Below are positions 10,681-22,900 of a DNA stretch of 64,000 nucleotides, piece by piece. The stretch covers positions 11,981,001-12,045,000 of the forward strand of contig WHVY01000002.1 of assembly GCA_022266195.1 (NCBI GenBank), read 5' to 3'. Position 1 is the stretch's first letter, and each line of letters opens with the position of its first letter. The position numbers and the translations under genes are program-made. The notes under the pieces were generated by a model. It ran no database searches, was not told the DNA's origin, and was given only the letters and a program-made list of their open reading frames with translations. Source of the stretch: Tetranychus cinnabarinus. Taxonomy: Eukaryota > Arthropoda > Arachnida > Trombidiformes > Tetranychidae.

Positions 10681-13600
10681 TAAAAGTAAGAAAAAAGGAA
10701 AAGCAAAGGAAAAACAAAAGGAAAACTTCATTATATTGAAAAAAAGTGAAAAGATTTTTTCCAATAACATTAACTTAACAATCAAAGGCACATTGAACCA
10801 ACGATTTCATTCCAAGTGAACAAATTTCATAATTATTAAAGTTATCTTTTGTAGAAAAAAATTTTCTCTGAAAATGAAAAATTCAAACAAAACTCAATAA
10901 ATGCCTTCATTGGACTATCAAGAATTTCTGAGAGAATAGAATGTTGAAAAAATTGAAATTTTGTTGTAAAAACACAATTTTGAGAAAAGCACAAAAGAAC
11001 TGAAAAAAACATTAAATCAAGGTAAGTTATTCATGTCAGTTTCAGCCGAGGAAATCAATCATCAGCAGAATTGGTAAACTGAGCAGCAAAAGGAAAACTC
11101 GTTAAGAATAAAGATGATCATGAAGATGAACAATTTGGTGAAATTTTCTTCTCTTCAAGAGATAAGTCCAAGAATGTTTTTCTCCGCTTACTTCCTCAAT
11201 TTAAGCTGAAAGCGAGTCACTCGAGATTTAAATTCAGGTAACAATGAATGATGAAGCAAGCATCATTATCAGAGAGGCAAAAAAATTCATAACCATAATC
11301 ATGAAACTTCCATTGAACAGCAAAAGAATATTTTTTTTCGAACAAAAAATTCACATTTAAATCTCGAAAATCATCTGAATAAAAGTTTCAATAAAAAATG
11401 ACATTTCATGGTTCTTTCAATTTGTATTGAATACTTTTCTTGAAATGTTTATGGTTAACATTGAGTTCATTTTTTGGAGTAAAATTTGTTTTAATAAATG
11501 TTGTCATTAATATAAATAAATGGCAATTTTGCCTCTTTTTTGCTTCTCATTATTTTGAATTTAAATTCAATTAGAGTGTAATTTGATAAACTTGAACTTA
11601 TCCAAATTAATGAGCTTCTCATTTATTTTCAAATTGAGCTCATCAACATAATCATGATAAGATAATCAAAGGGAAAAGGAATCACAATACTGATTATCTT
11701 TCAGTTTCAAGTTGATTGTTATGGAACTTTTCAGCCTTTTTCTTTTTCTTCTTTTCGCTTCTCCATTTTACTGAATAAAAAGTCAAGTATTTTCCTTTAA
11801 AATTGTGTAAATGTGAAAAAAACATTCAAGTGGATCAATTGGTATCATCATGGTTATATTCAGTTTGGATGATAAAGTAAATTCCTTGAAACTGAAAGAG
11901 GATAAAGTTTGGCAACAACTTGATTAAATTGAGATTCAACTTCATTTATCGCTTTTTTGCTTCTTCCTGCAACATTGCATGGTAAACAATTCTCAGTTCC
12001 GATAATGATCTCACTGATGAAACTCAAATTTTATCATTCACTTCCCAGGCAATCCAAGTCATTACTTTTGCATCGATTCAAGTGTTAATCTTTGTCCATG
12101 AAAAGAGTCGAAACTTTAAAATTTTGGTTTTCTTTTTTCAGAATATTCAGAAATTCGATAAAAAAACGAAATTTACAGAAAATCGGTCAAAATCATTTTC
12201 TTCCTGCAATCGAAATCTCCTCAAAATAAACTGAAATTAAAACACGAAACTTCATGAGAATGTTTTATGCATCAGTTCAAGCGAAAAAGCAAATTTGCCG
12301 AAAAATCGAATCTTCATGCAAGTTGAATTGCTCTTGAGTATCGAAATTTTTCAATTAAAAATTCTTCGAAATTCTTTGTTTGTTTGAAAGAGCAAAAACT
12401 TCATTTTATCCTTTGAAGGCTTTTCGTTAGCTTTTGATGCTATTGAAACTCGAAAAATGTTACTTTTGATTTTCTAGAAAAGCTAAAGATAAACTTGCGA
12501 TTGAGGTTTGAGGCGAAATTTTGACCTTATTCTGAGTTTCTTTTAATCGGTAAACTTTATCATTTATCTCGTGTTCAAAAGTGATTTTTTTTCTGAAGAA
12601 AAGTTGAACTGAAAAATTTCAACCAATAACTTGTTGAAATGATGCTATTAATAAAGATAAATACATTTTTTTCTGTTCGATGAAAGTGGAAGAAAAATAA
12701 AATGATTCAATTTTACTGGATTTCAAATGAAAATTGAATTTAAACAATAACAAGAGGAAACAGTTAAGGTTGATATTTTCATTAGAAAAAGTCTTGAGTT
12801 CAACTGAAAAGGAAATGATGAACATTTTCATTTCTGGTTATTGGTCAAGAAACATTAAACACTGAAAATGACAAAAACAATGAGTTAACCTGTGATAATA
12901 AAAATGTGACCTTTCTCTGAAAGTGCATTTCGATGTAAAGAAGTTTTGACGATAGAAGAAAATATTTCAAATTGCCAATCAAGTGTAAAATAAAGTTCAT
13001 TTTATGGACTCAATTCAACTGCAGTCGACCAATTAACCAAAGAAAATGCAGAAAATTCCAATCCAAAACATTTCTCAACTTTCATTTTCTCGCCTCACAG
13101 ATCGATGAAAAATCGCGCTGTAAGAATAATGAATTCGCCGAGGAAAACATTCTTTTCCCGTTTTCTGCATTTTCTGTTATTTCTGGTTAAAGACATTTGA
13201 AATTTCATCTGCCATTTACTCATCCATTTGCATTAATTAAAAAAGATCATCAATTGTGGCAAACATCAACTAAATCATCTTGAAACTCATTTACAGACAT
13301 TAAAGTGAACCATTAGAAGAATGGTGAGAAAAGGGAAAAAAAGAGTTGAATACATGATAAAAAAAGGAATGAACATGAAACACATTAGAGAAAAATATTA
13401 ACAAATAAGATAATTTTTACTTCTTTTCTGTTTCAATTCTGATATTTCAAGATATTCTGGCAACACCTAATGATGAAAGTTGAATGAGTGAAGAAAGTAA
13501 ATTAACAAATAATAAGCTTCGTTAAAAAGGATAACGAGTTGAGTTTCGTCTGTCAACCTTTTCTCATCCTTGTTTAACTTGATCAGCTTCAACACTTTTC

Positions 13601-16600
13601 AACACTTGCAATCATAATGTTGATACATTTGGACAAGCTTATTGTTTTGAATCAGGTTGTTGCACACTTTAAGGTTGACTTAACAAGATTCATCTTCATC
13701 ATTCTCCTCATTCTTTAACCATCTTCTGCTTCAACTAAATTTACTCTTAATTTGCTTTTCGTCTTTGCTTTTCATCGATTATCGAATACTCGTTGAATGG
13801 CGAAAATGAAAAGCTTGAAATGAGATTAGAAAAGAAAAATGTTTTTCCATCTTTTTTTTGTTCTTTCAAAATGAAAACTCTGTAAGAAGTTAATCGTTTC
13901 GTGAAGCTTATTGTCACCAGCAATAAATTTTGACGCACAAATCTTTTCTTCCAACCGTAATTTGCTCGAATCAACCGTTTCTTTTGTATCAACATTTGAT
14001 TGTTTAGTTGTTGAGGGAACATGGAAAAATGTTCACCTTCAAGTCATGGGAAGGAAACGTTTGAAAAAAATGCAATGAAAAATACATTCGAAACCAAATT
14101 TTCTCTACTGAATCATCATGTCATGAGATGAAATAATCACGAAAAGCTTCTTTGAATTACAATCATGCCCAACAGCGATTCAAATTTCCTTTAGTTTTGT
14201 TCACTTATCAACCTCGAATGTTCATTCAAGTTCATGGGAACCTCTTTACTCAAAATGTATCATTTAATGTTGGAATTCTTGTTTTTCGAAACGAGTTTCT
14301 TCCCTTTCGAGCACTTCTTTTGGTTGATTGATAAAGGTGAAAACTTATTTTTTCGAGTTTTTCTATTGATGATATTCGTTAAATTTTCCTTGTTTTTTGG
14401 ACGCTTCAAGTATTGCATGCTGTTAGTTGTTACAAGTTATTGTTTTTTTTTCTGCTTTTGCTGCTTCAAGATCATTGATTGGGTCAATATTTTCAATTGC
14501 AAGTGAAGCAAATAGAGAAAACAGAAAACGGAAAATTGATTAATGGCTTTGCTGTTTGGTATTTTCAGGGCTGCAAACTTACATTTGGAAAAACAATTGA
14601 AATGAATGTTTTTTGCTCACTAATTCAGCACACTGAGCAACATTTGTTAGCAAATTGTTCATGAATTTCATCTTCGAAAACAGTAAAAATAGACGAAAAT
14701 GAAAGTGAAAAGGTTTCCCATGAAATTGGGTTCGTTAGTTTGATTCAACTGGAGCATGCTAAAGATGGGAAAGTAACTTGATTTGCTGGTGAAAGTTGCC
14801 TTGAAAAGTAAATTTATAAAAATAAGAATCTTATTAACAAAGAAACTTCGTCTCAAATTTACTGTCCAATTGAATGGTTGATTAAAGACGAACTTTTCAA
14901 AATTTCAAAAACTTTCAATTCGACTTTGATTTTCAATCGATCGATTTACCCAAGAAAAGTGAAAACAAAAGATTCGAAAACTTGAGCAACAAAAAAGTTC
15001 AAGAAAATTCGCATTTCAAAAAACAACTTTTTATCCAAATAAAAAATTCTCATAATTGATAAAAGTCATTAAAGTTCATTATTCAACTCGAAATTGTTGC
15101 TTAAACGACTGATAAAGGATCGTCTATGGGAATAAATTTCCAACGCTAAAGCTAAATGGATCGTCACTTTAATTTATCATTAATTCATACAATTTTTTGC
15201 CTCAATTGAAAATGATAAAATGAACTGAAATAAATTGTTAAAGTGTTGGAACAATTTTTTTTTGGTTCTGAATATTTCTAGCAAAATGTTGCTAAAGTTA
15301 AGTTTGTAACAAAATCATTAGTATAAACGAAACAAAATTGAACATTCAAGTGATAATCAAACTGGACAGGCTGAATGTGAGATAAACTGAAAGCTGTAAT
15401 TGGCGCAAATTGAACGTTTCATAACCTTTTACCATTAACTTGATCAATTAACAAGAGAAATGAATGTAGAATGAAAAATATTAAAACATTTCCTTCATTC
15501 AATTTAATCATTTTATCATCATAATCAAGAGTTACAATAGTCTGTACAACACAAATGTCTGTAATGCTGTAAAAGATTAACTCGAAAATGTGATTCACTG
15601 GGAATGATAACAGGGACTGATTAGAATAATGTTTATTTTTATGCTTCCCTTTACGTTGAGTTTATGATAATTTTAGCTTCATTCAATTGAATTCATTGTT
15701 TGCTTTACTTGAACATTATTTGAACCAATATTGATGAGTCTCGAGATTCCTTCCCCGTTTCAATATTATCCATTAATGGTTAAATTGTTTCATTGATTGT
15801 AATTTGATAAAAATATTTGATTCATTTTTCAACTTTAATCTTAAATTGGGTCAATTGTTATTTTTCCCTTTCACTTTTTGTTGCTTTTCATGAGATTGGG
15901 AAAATTTTTACTCGTTAAACAATCAAAGGCGAAAGCGTTTTAAATGGTTTTTCTGCTTTCATTACCATAGTAATGTCAATGATGATTAAATTCATTAGAT
16001 TTGATTTTAGCGTTCATTATTCAATTTGAATCTATAAATATTTTTCATTATTTTTCTTTGCTTGGTTTTGCAATGAAAAATGATGGTTGAAATTTCCATG
16101 CTATAATTCATTTCTAATCTAAACATTTGCATTTCAAAATTGAATTCAAATGAAATGTCACGAAAGTTTTCAGTCATTTTGGCAACTTTGAAAGTGACAA
16201 AATGAACATATATTACATTGATTACAACTGACAAGAAGTTGATTGGTTTTCATGTTAACAAAGAAACGATCAAATCGCATTTTCCAATTTGACTAAACAG
16301 AAAAACATGATTGAGGCTGGAAAGTTTTCTAACTTGATAAACGCTTCGATTGAATTGTAAAACTGTCTTAATTAGCCACATGAATCAAAGTCTTAACCGA
16401 GAATTCAAATTGACTGAAATTTCAAGATCATTACAAGTCAAACTTAAAGTACGAAAAAAACTCTTAGAACTCAAACAAAATTTTTTATTAAGTTGAGACA
16501 AAAATTATTTTCTTTAGAGCAAGATCCAATTTCTGTACAGTTTATGCATTCAAGCTTATTAAATTATAATCGGTCCTTTTCATTTCAATCAAAAGGTGTC

Positions 16601-16750
16601 ATAAAAGTTACCAGAAAGGGAACATGAGCTGGGTTTAAAGGGAAGTGAGAAAGGTTAGTTTTGTCCTGTGACTATTAAGAAGGAAGGAGAGGAGCCCTAG
16701 GCGCGGACAAATGGTAAGGTATGACTGCTAAAGTTTGACAGTAAAGGAGT

Positions 16751-17128
16751 ATGGGTAAAAATTCTGACTTTCCAGTTAAGAGTTGGAACTTTGTAGGTTT
16801 GTAGGCCCATAAAAATTGAGTCCATTAGTGGCATTAAAAAATTTCTCGGATCGACAGTTTTCGAGAAAATCGAGGTCAAAGTGCAAACTTCGATCGCCAT
16901 TTTTTTAATTATGGGACAAGATTTTTTCATGAAACTTATTTTGCTGGGGTAACTTTTGATGGCTAAACAGATAATGTGATTATTTTGTGAAATAAAATTC
17001 TCTGTTTCTGTGCAACAGATCCCTTCGATATCACTTCGATTTTCCGTTAAACCTCCGCCAATCTGTGACCATGATAGCTAGAGATCTGAAACTTATTATT
17101 TGTCGATGAAAATTGTTAGTACATAGCA
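16751..17128. repeat. Left arm of 378-bp inverted repeat
   Basis: This is the reverse complement of 17326-17703, same length and nearly identical over its whole length. Read on the minus strand it contains an open stretch starting MKKSCPIIKKMAIEV that also occurs, residue for residue for about 60 codons, in the other arm. The high identity suggests a recent origin or gene-conversion upkeep. Confidence 0.9.
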
Positions 17129-17325
17129 TCGATCGAACACTTTTTTCAATTCATCAACAGTTCTCTTGATTTTGGCCATTGACCTGAAAACTTTGAACCC
17201 TGATATCTCAAGAATGGTAGTATCCACAGTCATCATTCTTCGATCAATCATTAGACTACATTACAAACTATAGTATTTTAATCATAAAAAGTTATAAAAA
17301 GAAAGTTATAGCACTGAATTACATG

Positions 17326-17703
17326 TGCTATGTACTAACAATTTTTATCGACAAATAATAAGTTTCAGATCTCTAGCTATCATGGTCACAGATTGGCGGA
17401 GGTTTAACGGAAAATCGAAGTGATATCGAAGGGATCTGTTGCACAGAAACAGAGAATTTTATTTCACAAAATAATCACATTATCTGTTTAGCCATCAAAA
17501 GTTACCCCAGCAAAATAAGTTTCATGAAAAAATCTTGTCCCATAATTAAAAAAATGGCGATCGAAGTTTGCACTTTGACCTCGATTTTCTCGAAAACTGT
17601 CGATCCGAGAAATTTTTTAATGCCACTAATGGACTCAATTTTTATGGGCCTACAAACCTACAAAGTTCCAACTCTTAACTGGAAAGTCAGAATTTTTACC
17701 CAT
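17326..17703. repeat. Right arm of 378-bp inverted repeat
   Basis: Reverse complement of 16751-17128. Read on the plus strand it contains the same open stretch from 17524 (MKKSCPIIKKMAIEV). After the arm ends the two frames diverge at once, so the frame is more likely a passenger of the repeat than a gene. Confidence 0.9.
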
Positions 17704-18036
17704 AATCCTTTCAGAATCTTTCATGGCGGCTCAACGTCTAGACAGATTCGCACAAAATTAGACTTAATTTAACGGAAATTTCTTGGACTTTCATTTGATA
17801 TATGTTTTAGCTAGTTTTAACTCTCTGTTTGTCCAATATGGGTTTTAATGCTAGTGATAGTCCTAAATTTATATTTTTTTGTCAGCGACCGCCCATGGTA
17901 AAGTTTATACGAATAATTAGAGCGATTGTAGCATAGTGATACCAACTCGAGGTCAGTCTACAGGGTTGGTGTAAGGGTTGGAAATAAAAAAACTGTGACT
18001 AACTTCAATATTTTGGTCGTAAACCGACGTAGATGA

Positions 18037-18348
18037 CACAACAGAGTTTTGAGTGTTTTACCGACTAAAAGAAGGATTAAACGGCTATCAACGATAATTG
18101 GCCGCAAAATTCGACATTTCCTTGGCCTATTGCCAGGAATAATTGAAAAAATTTGGTATTATACGCTGGAAAAAAATTCGCGCACCTAAATCAAGTCCGC
18201 TTTACTGTCAAACTTTACCAGTCATACCTTACATGTTCCTGCTCGACTGAACGACAATGCTATCATCATGAGGATTATGAATGAACGTCTCTAAACCAGA
18301 ATCACGTCATTATACGGTAACGATACTGTTGAGCACTTAGTGTGTTCA
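18037..18348 (+). pseudogene. Possible retroelement coding remnant
   Basis: A 50-codon basic open stretch (18037-18189, ending TLEKNSRT then TAA) is followed, in another frame and after stops, by GNDTVEHLVCS (18316-18348) and a TAG. A DTxEHL-x-x-C pattern resembles the C-terminal zinc-knuckle region found after reverse transcriptase in many non-LTR retrotransposons. Stops and frame changes show it is not functional. No reverse transcriptase motif is visible nearby, so this is a weak call. Confidence 0.25.
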
Positions 18349-19782
18349 TAGGTAAAACTATGTTGGTTTAACGAATATTTACCTAAATACAAGTCATGTC
18401 ATTTGATTCTCATGCAAATTCATAATTATACTTGTATCTTGAGAACGTTTTGTAACGAAGACTTCATTTTCAAACTCTGAATAAGTTGTGATTCAAGTAT
18501 TTGTTCTTTTCTGGAAGATTGGAGGTAACATTCTGAAAGCTGATATTGTAAGGGATAATAAGAATGAATAATTATAATACGGTAACTAATGCATTCACAT
18601 GTAACATTCAACTCAAATCGTAAAAGTATTTCATATCCGAGTAATGACGAAATCGGAACATAATCCTAACAATGAAAAACTCTTCAACATCAAGATTACT
18701 TAGACAATTCATTTGTTATCTCTTGAATCGAAAAATCAAGTACTTAATCATCATTCAACAAACTTCCAATCAATCTTCATCTAGTGATAAAATTCTGAAT
18801 CACCTTTTTCCCCAAATCCAACAAACCTAATGTTTAACTCATCTATAATAAATGTTACCTTTTAAAAGCTGATAGTTCATAAAGTTACTCCTTCAGCAAC
18901 TGACTTGAAAACTTTGTTGATGAGTCAAATTAATAAATGACCTTGAATGACCTTGAGTTCAAAAATGGGAAGCTAACGTGTTTAAGTTTCAACCCTTCAG
19001 CATCAGTGGTTCGAGAGATATGGGCTCAATCAGACAGGGAAAATGTTCTGTTCTAACCTTGAGTATTAATCAACCTTTTGTTATTTCCCATCCAAAACTG
19101 TTTCAAATTCAATTCAATGTTTACTCAATTTTCAACCAAATTTCCTTTACCATCTTGAAGCCCACTTTTATGCCACTCATCGAGTTGAAAAGTAGATTGA
19201 AATTAACTCAGCAAATTATATCAACAAGAAACTCAAGTTGAAGATCAAACAATAAACGTCTAAAAAGAAACTCATGTTTTTTGGTGAAAAATCAAGACAG
19301 AATTAAAAAATATGATTCAAAGTGTAAGATGAGTGTTGAGATTGAAAAACTTGTAAGAATGAAAAATTCTGTAAAAATAACAAAGGCATTCATTGTTCAC
19401 CTATTCTGTTATACTTGTTCTTTGTTTCATTCATTATTGAACAAGGTTAACAATAAAATGATTTAAAATGTGGGTGTTTAGCATCTTATTTATTTAGAAC
19501 ATTTTTTCACTCAAATTGCATTCAATAGCAACACTTGTACTTTCAATAAGATAAAAAATTGAACCAAAAAAACAAGTTGAATCGTATTTCATTCTGAATC
19601 TTCATCTTTAGTTCTTTTATCCTTAGAGTATTTCACCTTTCATTGTACTATTACAATAGTTGAGTGCTTCAAGACAAAGCTATCAAAAAATGATAAAATG
19701 CTTCTTATCAGGGAGAGAAAAAGAGAGAGAAGGAGACTGAGTGAAAATGCAAGTTGAACAAGTGAGAAGGGAATAGAAACAG

Positions 19783-19936
19783 ACTGGGAGTGAAACGGAG
19801 GGAAGTAGGAAGTGAAACTGTGGTGAGACTGGGAGTGAAGAACTGGGAGTGAAGCTGGGAGTAATGCTGAGAATGGAACTGGGAGTGAGACTTGGAATAA
19901 ACCTGGGAATGCGACTGGGAGTGAGACTGGGAGTGA
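19783..19936. repeat. Minisatellite, unit about 12 bp (ACTGGGAGTGAR)
   Basis: About 150 bp hold roughly a dozen degenerate copies of ACTGGGAGTGAG or close variants, some spaced by a few extra bases. Read on the minus strand it gives artefactual S/L/P-rich frames. Isolated copies of the same word recur elsewhere in the window (for example near 5889, 23126 and 54907). Confidence 0.85.
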
Positions 19937-22900
19937 GTTTGAAATGTGAAGCAAAGAACATTAAGAACTATTTTCCATTACTGAATTGTGGGAACTAAAG
20001 AGTGATGAACTTGATGTAGAATGAAACTTGCCTGTGGGTTGGAATTTTTCATCAGTAATTTAGTGCGATAAACTTATAATTGTAACGGTTTGGTTGGATA
20101 AAAATAAACACAATTGCAATTCATCATTTGCTGTTTGGTTGAATTTTTCATTTTTTGAAACAATTGCGATGAGAAAGTTTTTGTTGCAAAATAATCACCG
20201 ATAAAGAGAAGGAGCAATTTTCTGTTGATAAACTCTTTTTTGTTTGTATGAATGAAATTCATCTGAGAATATGAATAAAGTGTATTTCGTTTGCAGAGAA
20301 ATATCACACTTCTAAATGGATTATTTTTCCACTCATCTTTCTCTTCTTTATCCTCTCTTTTATCATCACATCTTGAAATATGCCCATGATGCCCTAGGGA
20401 AGGTAATATAATAATCATATTCTGGTCTTGGTTCTTCTCTCCTTCCCTGTCTCTTGCAATTGTGTAAATAGATTTGAAATGAAAGTAAAGTAAACCTTGT
20501 ATTGTTGAGAATTGTCATGAAATAGTCACAATAAATCAATCATGTGTGAGTAATACTCTACTATAATCGAGTTTAATGATACATATTCAACACTTTTTTT
20601 CGTCTTCTCCTGTTTTCCTTGTTTTCCGTCATTTCATCCGATTATAAATGATATTCATAAGTGTGATTGTATAACTTGATGAAATTATTTGCTTCGATTT
20701 CGCCCAGCCAACGCAGATAATTTTCATCAATCAATGTGAAAATATTTGAAACTTTACTATCTCAACCAGCATCTTGATGCGTAGGATTTGGGTGAAAATT
20801 TTCCGGTTCAACTTTACCTTCTGCCATTGTTGTTTAGCTTGAAAAGTTGATTTTCATCTTGATAGAGACATTGTCAATTTAATCATCTGATCAAACAAGC
20901 AACACAAAATGATTGAATCGATATCATCACCTGTTTACACTTTCATAACATTTTCATGCAGAATGCAAAATTTGCTCGACTAAATCCTGTTCAAGTTTTT
21001 TGATTAAACATCAAAGTGCTAACAACATTTTAATAAGAAATTTTTTCTCACAAAAGCAGTTTACAAAGGTTTCTTTCATCTGCTTAAAAATTTCAGTTGA
21101 AATTTTGTTTCGAACTTTTTTAGAAGATAAAAGTAAGACTTTTTAAATAAGAAGTTCTAACTTTTAACTGAACCAGTACTGCGTTTCAGTCGCATAAAGG
21201 TGGAGAAATTGAAAACAGTGAAAACAAAAAGGACTTGAAAACAAGCTCGAGGAGAAGAAAAAAATTCAATCAAATAAATAAAAGTTCCTTAAATAATTCT
21301 TCCAAACTCAATAATTTGGCTTTTTACGAGAAAATTGATGAATTTGTACAATTTATTATAGATCTGGTTCATTCGGATTTGCAATTCATTTCATCTGTGA
21401 TTCAATTTGGTGAGGCTTTTGTACTGTCGTCACTTTTAAAGATTTTTCAGTTTTTTAATAATTCCGATCAGCAAAAGACAAACTCAAAACATTTATCAAA
21501 ATAAAAATCGTAAGAATTGTTCATTCTCGAAACTGCTTCAAAGGGTTTTCATAGTTTGCTGATATCTGTCTACGCGTCTGATTAGAAAGTTTTTCTAGTC
21601 TAGAAACAGTATTCTTTGAATCAGAAAAAGGATAATAAAATCAGTTATTAGATCTGAATTGAAAGAAAATTGAACGAAAAAAAAATCATCGAATTTTTTC
21701 ATAGTTTTTTATTTTAAGATATTTCATTTTTCATGATAAAATTATTTCAAACAAAAGGTTTTCAAAGTCATAAATAGAAGCTTTGAAATCTCAACAAAAA
21801 CTGCAGCCTGTCAAAAACACTTGGAATTTCGTTCCTTTGGATTCCATCATTCAACAATTCTTACATGATAATCATGTAACATTTTCCTGAGTTGTAAAAG
21901 AGAAAAGAAAAGAATGTCTGAAAAAAAGTAGAAAATGCAAAAAAGCAGTTGAATGACCGGAAAATAATTGAATGAAATGGACATTGAACTTTTATTGTGT
22001 ATATAAATATACATATTGTTACAACTGAACAACATCAGTCTAATAGTAGAAACGGAAGTTTCTCACTTAACAGTTTACAGGCACAACAATGACATGGAGA
22101 AACGAGATTAAAATCAATTTCAATTTTGTCAGTTGAATACAAAGTGGGTAAATACAGGAGAATAGTAAAGAGATTGAAATTAATTTGATTGAAATTACAC
22201 TCGATTCCAGGGTATTCAGTGTGACAGTGTTTATGGCAAACATCAAATAAAATTACATTTTATAATATTGAACATTTCTTTCACTTCCTACAATCTTCTC
22301 GAGGAAAAAAGCAAATGAAATGAAGAAATAAATAAAGATGTTTCTAATGTTTTCATGATGACACTGAGCCTAGTCAAATGAACCAGAATTTTTCTCTTTT
22401 TCATTCAACAGAATATTATCAGATGATGAAATGAATAGTTGCCTTAAAATGGTGCAGATAAATTGATGGAAATGAAAAGATGAAAATAAGAATGAACGAA
22501 GAAAAAGGTTTTCAGCTTTTCAAAAATGCTTAACCAAAGTCTATAACAAAATGTTGAACAAAAAAGGCTAAACTTGAAATTCAATATCAAGTAGAGTTCA
22601 ATATTATCGAAGTAAATAACGAAAGAAGAAAAAGAGGAAAAATTGTTTCTTTCCATTCAATGAATATTCATTTCACTGTTTATCCAAGTGTTCATTTAAA
22701 AGGATCATAAATGAATACAACATTGGATAGCATTTCAATTGGAATAGACTTTTGCCTTTTCTCGCCTTTATCAGCATTTGGCTATTAAATGTGCATAAAT
22801 GTCCAATGTTATCTGATGACATTAACAATATCAAAGAAGAGAATTGGAAAATTGTTATTCAATAATAATGACAATGATGACGATACAGGATATATAATAA

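Larger units (their letters stand above)
16713..18232. mobile_element. Complex inverted-repeat element in intron A
   Basis: The core is a near-perfect 378-bp inverted repeat (arms 16751-17128 and 17326-17703) around a 197-bp loop. Just outside the left arm, 16713-16746 is again the reverse complement of about 18200-18232 (GTAAGGTATGACTG... against ...CAGTCATACCTTAC-like). The outer ends therefore pair too, but the right side carries about 490 extra bases (17704-18199) missing from the left. This looks like a non-autonomous fold-back transposon with a deletion on one side or an insertion on the other. No transposase is recognisable and I could not identify a target-site duplication. Confidence 0.75.

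Noticed and set aside
16697..16930. MKKSCPIIKK... frame as a duplicated gene
   Set aside because: The identical frame in both arms follows from the inverted repeat itself; the frames end or diverge exactly at the arm borders and show no domain.
19640..19961. S/L/P-rich minus-strand frames of about 100 codons
   Set aside because: They are translations of the GGGAGTGA minisatellite in two frames, not genes.
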